Origin: Rubrobacter sp.
Lineage (GTDB): Bacteria > Actinomycetota > Rubrobacteria > Rubrobacterales > Rubrobacteraceae
Assembly: GCA_019247245.1 (NCBI GenBank)
Contig: JAFAPF010000328.1
Span: 1 to 7,312, forward strand
Direction of reading: 5' to 3'
DNA: 7,312 bases
Position numbers and translations under genes: made by a program. Below the pieces are notes generated by a model that was not told the origin of the DNA, did no database searches, and was given only the letters and a program-made list of their open reading frames with translations. Below are positions 1 to 5,639 of this stretch, piece after piece (position 1 is the stretch's first letter; each line of letters opens with the position of its first letter).

Positions 1-83
1 ATAAACCCTTTTGATTTGAGTAGTGTAACCGAGGTGATGGAGATCATGAGGCGTGTAACTGTACCTTTCTGTCATCCTCTACC

Positions 84-155
84 CTACAACCCTAGCAACC
101 ACAGGAAGAACAAAAGGCCAACCAGCGTACCCAGCACAACTTCGAGGGCGTTCAT
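84..155 (-). CDS. Possible 23-residue membrane peptide or remnant of a membrane protein
   Basis: A short minus-strand frame starts at ATG 155-153 and stops at TAG 86-84. It encodes a nearly uninterrupted hydrophobic segment (MNALEVVLGTLVGLLFFLWL, then LGL) that would form one transmembrane helix. An AAGGAG Shine-Dalgarno-like sequence lies at 184-179. That is about 23 bases from the ATG and 6 bases from a TTG (172-170) in a different frame, which runs into a stop after five codons. One reading is a small membrane protein; another is a decayed gene whose start has been frameshifted. It lies 107 bases past the end of the broken DUF1206 gene, in a degenerating region, so a remnant is the likelier explanation. 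I do not recognise a family. Confidence 0.22.
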   Translation of the reverse strand: MNALEVVLGTLVGLLFFLWLLGL

Positions 156-262
156 CACAATGTAGCGTACAAGTGTCACTCCTTGTTGCCCCTAGGACTG
201 CTACGCTCCTCTATGTAGAAAGTCGCCGTCAGCATCTGCCCACGAAGGCGAAGCGATCCAGC

Positions 263-1103
263 TCAGGTTGGCTTTATGCATCGGTAGCGGGCTACGAGGA
301 GCATGAAGGACCCGTAGACGAGAAGGCCTGCAGCTATGGCGCCAAACATGTAAAAGCCCAAAGGCTGGCTCTGGAGGGTTTCGAGTGCCCCACCGAGGCT
401 AAGGGTCTCGCTCGGACCGGAGTGATACACGGTTAGGAGCACCAAGGCTCCGGCCATTCCAACGGCGAGGCGCGTGCCGCGGTGCCAATGCGACCTGCGA
501 GCGTAACCAACTTTTCGGCTGTGTCGCTCATCTCGACCAGCTTCAGCTCGCCTTGGAATTTGGCTTCGTAAGCCGCGTAGAGTTGGTAAATATCTACGCC
601 AACCGTGATCAATGCCACCAAACCTATAACGAGCTAGCCGAACGGGGGTAAGCCATGATGCTCACCGTCATGATGTCCCCAGAGCTATCGTCCGTACCCG
701 TAATAGATTGCGCCGCAGCGAACGCCAGGGCACCGTGGATGATGGCGCTTTCAACGTAGCCAATGCGACGGATATCGTAGGCGTCAGAGCCTTTATCGGC
801 CGGGCCATGATCCCCTGTATCAGCTTCCACAGCGCATATCCGACGAGCCCAAAGGCCAAGAGAGCTAACATGATCCTCCCGAAGGGCTGTGACTCTATAC
901 TATGCATCGCCCCCTTTAGTCCGGGTGCTCTACCGTTCACTCCTAGAGCCTCTTGCATGGCCAGCACCTCGATTGTGGTGTAGACCACGCCTTTCGATAC
1001 GTAAGCAGGCCCGCGCCATCCAGCCTACCCAAGGGCTGGCTTTTCTCGCCGCCCTCTCGGCCTTTTGTTTGACCTCGCCAGAAGATGTGTCCTTCTGCAC
1101 CAT
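263..1103 (-). pseudogene. DUF1206 integral membrane protein, pseudogene (four frameshifts, one amber stop)
   Basis: A DUF1206-type protein is an inner-membrane protein of unknown function built of three repeats, each with two transmembrane helices. The start is ATG 1103-1101 (MVQKDTSSGEVKQKAERAARK, cytoplasmic-looking). WVGWMARA then leads by a +1 shift near 1010 into repeat 1 (YVSKGVVYTTIEVLA, then SQPFGRIMLALLAFGLVGYA). A -1 shift near 800 opens repeat 2 (RRIGYVESAIIHGALAFAAA). A shift in the C-run near 645 gives the PFG of that repeat, followed at once by TAG (636-634) and LVIGLVALITVGVDIYQLYA. A last shift near 470 joins GRIGTAARA to repeat 3 (SQPLGFYMFGAIAAGLLVYG), which ends at ARYR and TGA 265-263. 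Correcting the shifts gives about 280 codons, a normal family length. All three repeats remain readable, so decay is fairly recent. No intact frame longer than about 107 codons survives. Confidence 0.85.
634..636 (-). other. In-frame amber stop inside DUF1206 pseudogene
   Basis: The codon reads TAG on the minus strand, between PFG and LVIGLVALI of the second DUF1206 repeat. Family members usually have a Q or W there (QPFGQW-like), so a CAG-to-TAG or TGG-to-TAG change is the simplest origin. This lesion is independent of the frameshifts. Confidence 0.7.
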
Positions 1104-1178
1104 GTTTAGGTTCTCTTTTCCTGTTTCTCAGGGTCGGCGTATAAGCTTTAGTGCCCACCGTATTTCTACGTCGGGTCT

Positions 1179-1197
1179 TTCCTAGGTACGCTAGGAA
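1179..1197. repeat. Perfect 7-bp inverted repeat TTCCTAG-N5-CTAGGAA
   Basis: The arms TTCCTAG (1179-1185) and CTAGGAA (1191-1197) are perfect, separated by GTACG. It lies 76 bases upstream of the DUF1206 start codon and is not followed by a T-run on either strand. It could be an operator or a small hairpin; the function is not determined. Confidence 0.5.
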
Positions 1198-1215
1198 GTG
1201 TAAGCCCCACCGACA

Positions 1216-1263
1216 CCGGGCAGATACCTCCGGTTAGCCCGGCGCCAGCTTCACTTGGGCGCC
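1216..1263. repeat. Cluster of two GC-rich inverted repeats
   Basis: CCGGGC (1216-1221) pairs with GCCCGG (1237-1242) across 15 bases. GGCGCC (1241-1246), itself a palindrome, is repeated at 1258-1263 across 11 bases. The two hairpins share bases 1241-1242, so they could not both form fully. This mutually exclusive layout resembles an attenuator but is also expected by chance in GC-rich DNA. No downstream U-tract is visible. Confidence 0.35.
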
Positions 1264-1439
1264 TTCATCTCTTTACGCTCTAGCCAATTCTATCTATCGC
1301 GTTCCATTTTGCGTCGAAACCCTGCATTGGATCTCAATTCCTTTGGTATTCATACTGCTTCAGCATTAGTGTGATCATGGCTACTCCTAAGAACATGCTT
1401 GGCAAGGGCGCGGGGCATTTCGCAGTAAGCCTTCCCTCT

Positions 1440-1458
1440 GTTAAGCGCTATGTTAAGC
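1440..1458. repeat. Direct repeat GTTAAGC x2, 12-base period
   Basis: GTTAAGC occurs at 1440-1446 and 1452-1458 with GCTAT between, about 85 bases upstream of the VOC start codon. A tandem arrangement with a period near one helical turn is compatible with a regulator site, but no regulator is encoded nearby. Confidence 0.3.
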
Positions 1459-1475
1459 TACCTGAGCCAACATCA

Positions 1476-1491
1476 TTGCAACCCGCTGCAA
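1476..1491. promoter_or_regulatory. Short dyad TTGCA-N6-TGCAA upstream of VOC gene
   Basis: The 5-base arms TTGCA (1476-1480) and TGCAA (1487-1491) form a perfect dyad 49 bases upstream of the VOC start codon. Position and symmetry suit a repressor or activator site for that gene. The arms are short enough that chance is a serious alternative. Confidence 0.25.
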
Positions 1492-1540
1492 TACTACAAG
1501 TTCTGGACGTGTAGCAAGTACTGTGAAAGGAAAAGCAGAT

Positions 1541-1897
1541 ATGATTAAGGGAGTAGCGAATGTATGGGTACCTGTGCAAGACACGGAGCGTGCCCTCGAG
1601 TTCTACCAAAACATCCTTAGTTTCTCTCTTATCAAGCGGGACGGTCCATGGGCCGAGGTCGACGCTAACGGGCTCAACATCGGGCTTAATGGTCGGGAGC
1701 CTCAAGGCGCACAGGTCAGTGGTGGTCCGGTGATAACGTTTCACCTGGAGAATAATCTGGAGAACGCGATTGATGATCTCAAGGGACAAGGTGTGGAGTT
1801 TCCTGCGGGAATCTCCGAGCACGATTGGGGACGAGTCGCGACCTTCAACGATAGCGAGGGCAACGAACTCCAGCTTTACGAGGCACCCAGAAGTTAG
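1541..1897 (+). CDS. VOC superfamily (glyoxalase/bleomycin-resistance fold) protein
   Basis: This is an intact 118-residue cytoplasmic protein of the vicinal oxygen chelate fold, with two beta-alpha-beta-beta-beta modules. Module 1 shows VWVPVQDTERALEFYQNIL (residues 8-26), the usual first strand and helix. Module 2 shows VITFHLENNLENAIDDLKGQ (64-83), ending with WGRVATFNDSEGNELQLYE (96-114). Glu109 in GNELQLYE is the typical C-terminal metal ligand. The first-strand His/Gln seen in glyoxalase I or FosA is replaced by Asn7, and no clear second His aligns, so metal catalysis is uncertain. ATG 1541 is preferred because AAAGGA at 1526-1531 sits 9 bases upstream; a GTG at 1523 would bury that site in the coding region. 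The gene stands alone and is convergent with the lip genes. Substrate unknown. Confidence 0.85.
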   Translation: MIKGVANVWVPVQDTERALEFYQNILSFSLIKRDGPWAEVDANGLNIGLNGREPQGAQVSGGPVITFHLENNLENAIDDLKGQGVEFPAGISEHDWGRVATFNDSEGNELQLYEAPRS

Positions 1898-2030
1898 GCC
1901 TACCACAAAGCTGTATAGACAAACCCATGACTTGGGCCTAACAGCGTAAAGGATCCACCACTATAGAGAAGTTAGGAGGACACCCTAGGTTTACTTCTAG
2001 GCAACAGTACCGTAGATGAGTGTACCTTAT
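1898..2030. other. Convergent intergenic spacer with weak hairpins
   Basis: This lies between the VOC stop and the end of the decayed reading frame downstream of lipB, so both transcription units should terminate around here. The best structure is CCTAG (1984-1988) with CTAGG (1997-2001) around an 8-base loop. A second, GTAGAT/ATCTAC at 2012-2034, overlaps the last codons of the decayed frame. Neither has a T-run, so a Rho-independent terminator cannot be called with confidence. Confidence 0.35.
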
Positions 2031-2034
2031 CTAC
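2012..2034. terminator. Weak 6-bp hairpin, possible terminator for the lip unit or VOC gene
   Basis: GTAGAT (2012-2017) pairs with ATCTAC (2029-2034) around an 11-base loop. It sits where converging transcripts would end, but the stem is short, AT-rich and lacks a U-tract. Confidence 0.2.
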
Positions 2035-2270
2035 TTCTTCGCTAAGCCCTCGCTAGCTCTGGCTTCGAGATGCCTTCCTGCTCCGACAGCAACGCCTGAA
2101 AACGCCGGACCTTTGTTTTGTACTTTCGGGTCGCCTCGAAGGTAGCTATCCGACCCTAATTGGTATTCAGAGATGTCTGCCAGGAACTCAACACCTCGCT
2201 CCTTCGGATCCGCGAGCGAACCTGTTGTCTAGACTACTCTCCAGCTCGAGAGCCAGGACCGACGGATCAT
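2031..2270 (-). pseudogene. Decayed ~79-codon reading frame overlapping the lipB stop
   Basis: The start ATG (2270-2268) overlaps the lipB stop as ATGA, the classic translational-coupling arrangement. The frame runs through MIRRSWLSSWRVV to TAG (2231-2229), then continues in the same frame as DPKERGVEFLADISEYQLGS and DSYLRGDPKVQ. Beyond that the best protein-like reading shifts by +1 (near 2118) to KVRRFQALLSEQEGISKPEL and ARA. It shifts back by -1 (near 2043) to LAKK and TAG 2033-2031. The two shifts cancel, so the ancestral length would be 79 residues in 240 bases. The reconstruction is charged, soluble and probably helical. I do not recognise a family. No usable start codon exists after the amber stop, so the present form is unlikely to be expressed. 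It may be a relict small protein of the lip operon; a chance open frame is the alternative. Confidence 0.5.
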
Positions 2271-2923
2271 CCGAACAGCTTCTTGAAATACTTGATGACC
2301 TTTTCCTCGACCTCGAAGAGCGGAACTTCGACACCTCCCAGTTCACGCGCGACGCTCGTCACCCCGTGCCCCTCGATACCGCAGGGCGTGATCTTGTTGA
2401 ACCACGAGAGGTCAGTAGTCACGTTGAGGGCGAAGCCGTGGGAGGTGATGCGCCCGGAGGAGAACTTCACTCCGATAGCAGCGATCTTGCTCCCCTCTAT
2501 CCACACCCCTGTGTGGGCTGGATGCCGACCCGCACGAAGCCCATAGTCTGAGAGAACGAGGATGATGACCTCTTCGAGGTCTCGCAGATACTTATGTGTG
2601 TCGAGCTCTTTGAGACGCAGGATCGGATACCCAACCAGCTGTCCGGGTCCATGAAAGGTAGCGTCCCCACCCCGATCGCTCCAGAACACCTCCGCTCCTA
2701 AGGACTGCAGGTACTCCTCCCCCAACCCAAGGTTCGACGCGTCCTTCGCCGACCGACCAACCGTATATACAGGAGAATGTTCCAAGAGAACCAGCGTGTC
2801 CGGGACTTCGCCCCGTTTGCGAAGCCTGACAAGACCCCCCTGTAACTCCCACCCTTCCAGATAGGGTGTGAGGCCCGGAAGGCGCCGCACCGCTAGCGAG
2901 GAGGTGCGCTTCTCCAGTTCCAC
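2267..2923 (-). CDS. lipB: Octanoyl-[acyl carrier protein]:protein N-octanoyltransferase (lipoyl/octanoyl transferase)
   Basis: LipB moves the octanoyl chain from acyl carrier protein to the target lysine of lipoyl domains, the first step of de novo lipoylation in the cytoplasm. The 218-residue protein has normal length and the family blocks: DRGGDATFHGPGQLVGYPI (83-101), KIAAIGVKFSSGRITSHGFA (136-155) with the catalytic Lys136, and NKITPCGIEGHGVTS (166-180) with the acyl-accepting Cys171. The start is GTG 2923-2921; the only upstream signal is a weak AGGCAG, and the frame is open back to the lipA stop 21 bases away. Translation is therefore probably helped by coupling to lipA, whose product acts next on the octanoylated domain. 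Its stop overlaps the ATG of a broken reading frame. Confidence 0.96.
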   Translation of the reverse strand: MELEKRTSSLAVRRLPGLTPYLEGWELQGGLVRLRKRGEVPDTLVLLEHSPVYTVGRSAKDASNLGLGEEYLQSLGAEVFWSDRGGDATFHGPGQLVGYPILRLKELDTHKYLRDLEEVIILVLSDYGLRAGRHPAHTGVWIEGSKIAAIGVKFSSGRITSHGFALNVTTDLSWFNKITPCGIEGHGVTSVARELGGVEVPLFEVEEKVIKYFKKLFG

Positions 2924-2944
2924 GCTAAGCTCTGCCTGACGCTT

Positions 2945-3961
2945 CTAAATGACGCCGCTACTCCGAGCGTCTTCAGTCTGCTCGTGGGCGTGGTAGGAGC
3001 TGCGTACCAGAGACCCGCTCTCGACGTGCTTGAAGCCTAAAGCATAGCCGTAGCGCTTGAGATCCGCGAACTCCTTCGGGGTGTAGTAGCGGCTCATCGG
3101 CAGATGTTTCTCCGTTGGCCTCAAATACTGGCCGATCGTGATGATGTCGACGTCGTGCTCACGCAGTTCTACCATAATCTGCCGAAGCTCCTCTTCGATC
3201 TCCCCCAAGCCCACCATGAACCCACTCTTCGTAAGCACCTCAGGGTTTAGCTCTTTAGCATAGCGAAGAACCTCGAGCGAGCGTTCGTACTTCGCCTGTG
3301 GTCTCACCGCAGGATATAGACGTGGCACGGTCTCGATGTTATGGTTGAACGTATCGGGCCTTGCCTCGAGCACGATTCTTATCGCCTCGTGGTCACCCTT
3401 GAAGTCTGGGGTCAAAACCTCGACGGCGCAGCCGGGGATCCGCTTCCGGATCTCTTGGATAGTGGCGGCGAAGATGGACGCTCCCCCATCTGCGAGCTCG
3501 TCACGGTTCACGCTGGTTATTACAGCATGCTTGAGCCCCATCTTCTCAGCAGCATCGGCGACACGCGTGGGCTCCTCCAGGTCGAGCTCGCTCGGCTTGC
3601 CTGTGAGAATCGCGCAGAAGCCACAGCTCCTCGTGCAGATGTTGCCCAAGATCATGAAGGTGGCGGTGCGGTTGTTCCAACACTCACCTATGTTCGGGCA
3701 GAGAGCCTCCTCACAGACGGTGTGGAGGTTCAAACCACGCATAGTCTCCTTGATCTCACGGTACCCTTCGCCGGTGGGCGCCTTGGCCTTCAGCCATTCG
3801 GGCCTGCCATATCTGCCCTTTTGTTGACGCTGCAAGGGCATATACTGCGTCGGCGCCCCGTCCGGCGGCGGTGCTACCGGCCGGTCCTCCCAACGATGCC
3901 GTACCTCAAAGGTGCGCGAGCCATCATCCAAAACTTTGAGTGAGATCTGTCTGCGAGCCAC
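2945..3961 (-). CDS. lipA: Lipoyl synthase (radical SAM sulfur insertion)
   Basis: LipA inserts two sulfur atoms at C6 and C8 of protein-bound octanoyl, using S-adenosylmethionine and sacrificing an auxiliary 4Fe-4S cluster. Visible in order: the auxiliary-cluster motif [12 protein letters not shown] (Cys83, Cys88, Cys94), the radical SAM motif CTRSCGFC (Cys109, Cys113, Cys116), the TIM-barrel body with [15 protein letters not shown], and the C-terminal RSSYHA (320-325), whose serine ligates the auxiliary cluster. All key residues are present. At 338 residues it is longer than typical bacterial LipA (about 300-320). About 45 extra N-terminal residues ([17 protein letters not shown] and a proline-rich [11 protein letters not shown]) precede the usual RPEWLK start. 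GTG 3961-3959 is chosen because AGGAG lies at 3970-3966; the internal ATG at codon 41 has no Shine-Dalgarno sequence. lipB follows after 21 bases. Confidence 0.97.
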   Translation of the reverse strand: MARRQISLKVLDDGSRTFEVRHRWEDRPVAPPPDGAPTQYMPLQRQQKGRYGRPEWLKAKAPTGEGYREIKETMRGLNLHTVCEEALCPNIGECWNNRTATFMILGNICTRSCGFCAILTGKPSELDLEEPTRVADAAEKMGLKHAVITSVNRDELADGGASIFAATIQEIRKRIPGCAVEVLTPDFKGDHEAIRIVLEARPDTFNHNIETVPRLYPAVRPQAKYERSLEVLRYAKELNPEVLTKSGFMVGLGEIEEELRQIMVELREHDVDIITIGQYLRPTEKHLPMSRYYTPKEFADLKRYGYALGFKHVESGSLVRSSYHAHEQTEDARSSGVI

Positions 3962-4003
3962 CGTTCTCCTATCTTCTCGCGTCTTCCGCCCTATACTATT
4001 GCA

Positions 4004-4042
4004 AAGAGCCGAACCAGCAGCGAATCCTTTCTACCGGCTCTT
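4004..4042. repeat. 8-bp inverted repeat in the lpd-lipA gap (possible attenuator or terminator)
   Basis: AAGAGCCG (4004-4011) and CGGCTCTT (4035-4042) are perfectly complementary around a 23-base loop. On the minus strand the hairpin ends in CUCUUUGC, giving only three consecutive U residues. It lies 64 bases from the lpd stop and about 43 bases upstream of the lipA start. It could partly terminate transcripts from lpd or fold in the lipA leader. A TAGTAT box at 3998-3993, 31 bases before the lipA start, might be a -10 element, but no good -35 is spaced correctly. Confidence 0.45.
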
Positions 4043-4105
4043 AGGTTCTGCATACCGAGTTCCGGAACGCAAATCGTCGCAGAGATCTGGCCGAAGCTTT
4101 GAATC

Positions 4106-5599
4106 TTAGACATGGATCGCGTGCCCATCTACGGCCATGGCCGCCTCGCCCATAACCTCAGACAGACTCGGGTGGGCGTGTACGGCCATGCCTATCTCCT
4201 GCGGCGTCCCTTCGACCAGTTTAGCAAAGACACCCTCGGCTATGAGGTCTGTAACCTTCGGTCCTATCATGTGCATCCCCAAGATGAGGTCGGTCTCCGC
4301 GTCAGCGACCACCTTTACAAAGCCATTCGGCTCGCCCTCGATGAGGGCCTTGCCGATCGCCCTAAAGGGAAACTTGGCCTCCTTAACCTCGTAACCCTCT
4401 TCCTCAGCCTGCTCTCTGTTCAAACCGAAAGAAGCAACCTCTGGGTGGCAGAAGGTAACGCGTGGAATCATGTTCTGGTCTAGCGGCATCGGATTCTCGC
4501 CGGCCATGTGCTCGACAGCGATTATCCCCTCGTGGCCCGCCACATGCGCCAGCCAGTAACCGCCTATGACATCCCCTACGGCATACACGCCGTCCTCGGC
4601 GGCGCGATAGAACTCGTCTACCTGGATCTCCCCGGAGTCATTCACCTCGACGTTGGCTACATCTAGGTTGAGGTCCTCTATACCGGTCTTACGCCCGATG
4701 GCGACCAGAATCGCCTCAGCCTCCAAAGTCTCACTCTCGCCTTCCTCACTCCCGGCCGGGTCAGCCTCCCCGCCGTAGGTGCTCTCTTCATCGGCCTGCT
4801 CCTCCTCCTCTTCTTGCTCCTCCTCGTTGACGGCGGAAACCTTGATCTTCACCCCATCGTCGGTCTTCTCGAGGGTCTCTAGGTCGGTTATGGAGCTGGT
4901 CATGACCCTGATACCATGGTTCTCGAACTGCTTCTCTAGCTCGGCCGAGACCTCTGGGTCTTCGGCTGGCAGGAGGCGGTCCAGAACCTCAACGATGGTC
5001 ACCTCCGTCCCGAAGTCGTTATACATGCTCGCAAACTCGGTGCCCACAGCCCCCGATCCCAGGATAATGATCGACTTCGGATAGTGGTTCATCGTCACCA
5101 CGTCGTCGCTGGAGATGATCTTCTCGTGATCTATCTCCAAACCTGGCAGAGTCCTAACGGCTGAACCAGTGGCAACGAGAACATAATCGGCTTCCACCTC
5201 CTGAGCCGCACCGTCTTCGCCTTCTACCTGGATCTTTTTGGGCTCGACGAAGCTGCCCACCCCGGTGAAGACCTGGACCTTGTTCTTCCTCATCAGGCCC
5301 TGCACACCCTTCTGCAGCCGCCCGACAACCCGGTCCCTGTATTCGACAACCTTATCGTAGTCGAGCTCGAAGCCGTTGGTGTTTATTCCGAACTCTTCAC
5401 TATGGTTGAAGGCGTTGAGCAGTTCGGCGGTGTGGAGTAGAGCCTTGGTCGGGATGCAGCCCCAGTTCAGGCACGTTCCCCCCAAGTTCTTCTCTTTCTC
5501 GACTAGCGCTACGCTCATCCCGAGCTGGCTCGCCCGGATCGCGGGTATGTATCCTCCGTTCCCACTACCAATAACGACGAGGTCGAACTTTTCTGCCAC
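4106..5599 (-). CDS. lpdA: Dihydrolipoyl dehydrogenase (E3) with acidic insert
   Basis: E3 reoxidises dihydrolipoyl groups on 2-oxoacid dehydrogenase and glycine cleavage complexes, using FAD, an active-site disulfide and NAD+. The N-terminal FAD-binding GSGNGGY (11-17) has Asn where Pro is usual (GSGPGGY). The redox pair Cys43/Cys48 sits in GGTCLNWGCIPTK, the NAD-binding glycines in GSGAVGTEFA (181-190), the second FAD motif in YAVGDVIGG, and the catalytic His476-Glu481 dyad in HAHPSLSE. The protein is 497 residues against about 460-475 in typical family members. The excess is an Asp/Glu-rich low-complexity stretch at about 239-274 (nt 4778-4885), in the loop before LEAEAILVAIGR of the NAD domain. 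The start is GTG 5599-5597 with AAGGAG (5612-5607) 7 bases upstream. It is 24 bases downstream of mutM and is the functional partner of lipA/lipB. Confidence 0.96.
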   Translation of the reverse strand: MAEKFDLVVIGSGNGGYIPAIRASQLGMSVALVEKEKNLGGTCLNWGCIPTKALLHTAELLNAFNHSEEFGINTNGFELDYDKVVEYRDRVVGRLQKGVQGLMRKNKVQVFTGVGSFVEPKKIQVEGEDGAAQEVEADYVLVATGSAVRTLPGLEIDHEKIISSDDVVTMNHYPKSIIILGSGAVGTEFASMYNDFGTEVTIVEVLDRLLPAEDPEVSAELEKQFENHGIRVMTSSITDLETLEKTDDGVKIKVSAVNEEEQEEEEEQADEESTYGGEADPAGSEEGESETLEAEAILVAIGRKTGIEDLNLDVANVEVNDSGEIQVDEFYRAAEDGVYAVGDVIGGYWLAHVAGHEGIIAVEHMAGENPMPLDQNMIPRVTFCHPEVASFGLNREQAEEEGYEVKEAKFPFRAIGKALIEGEPNGFVKVVADAETDLILGMHMIGPKVTDLIAEGVFAKLVEGTPQEIGMAVHAHPSLSEVMGEAAMAVDGHAIHV

Positions 5600-5606
5600 C
5601 CTACTT

Positions 5607-5612
5607 CTCCTT
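5607..5612 (-). promoter_or_regulatory. Strong Shine-Dalgarno AAGGAG setting the GTG start of lpdA
   Basis: AAGGAG lies 7 bases upstream of GTG 5599. It is the strongest such site in the right-hand cluster and fixes the start of the dihydrolipoyl dehydrogenase in the short gap after mutM. Confidence 0.7.
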
Positions 5613-5622
5613 CCTAGAAGTT

Positions 5623-5639
5623 GTTAACACAATGTTAAC
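5623..5639. repeat. Paired GTTAAC palindromes at the mutM stop
   Basis: GTTAAC occurs at 5623-5628 and 5634-5639, with an 11-base period. On the minus strand it spans the last mutM codons and its TAA stop. It could form a small AT-rich hairpin or be a protein-binding site; most of it lies inside coding sequence. Confidence 0.3.

Larger units (their letters stand above)
1104..1540. other. Gene-poor intergenic region between divergent DUF1206 pseudogene and VOC gene
   Basis: This 437-base stretch separates the start of the minus-strand DUF1206 pseudogene from the plus-strand VOC gene, so it should contain the promoters of both. I found no convincing -10/-35 pair. It holds several short inverted repeats (1179-1197, 1216-1263, 1476-1491) and a direct repeat (1440-1458). 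A 45-codon frame at 1377-1514 has no ribosome binding site and no family resemblance. No tRNA cloverleaf or riboswitch consensus that I know was recognised on either strand. Confidence 0.6.

Noticed and set aside
1201..1270. Possible tRNA or riboswitch in the GC-rich repeat cluster
   Set aside because: No cloverleaf, T-loop GTTCRA or known riboswitch core could be assembled on either strand.
1377..1514. 45-codon plus-strand frame (MATPKNMLGKGAGHFAV...) upstream of the VOC gene
   Set aside because: No Shine-Dalgarno sequence before the ATG, no recognisable domain, and it lies in a repeat-containing intergenic stretch; chance open frame is likelier.
1523..1540. GTG start for the VOC gene, six codons upstream of the chosen ATG
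   Set aside because: It would place the AAAGGA ribosome binding site inside the coding region, and the extra residues are not part of the fold.
1448..1906. 152-codon minus-strand frame opposite the VOC gene
   Set aside because: It is antisense to a clear VOC-fold protein, its translation shows no family pattern, and it has Cys-rich, unbalanced composition at its end.
3336..3943. Long plus-strand frames opposite lipA (163 and 200 codons)
   Set aside because: They are shadows of the lipoyl synthase gene, whose motifs leave no doubt about the coding strand.
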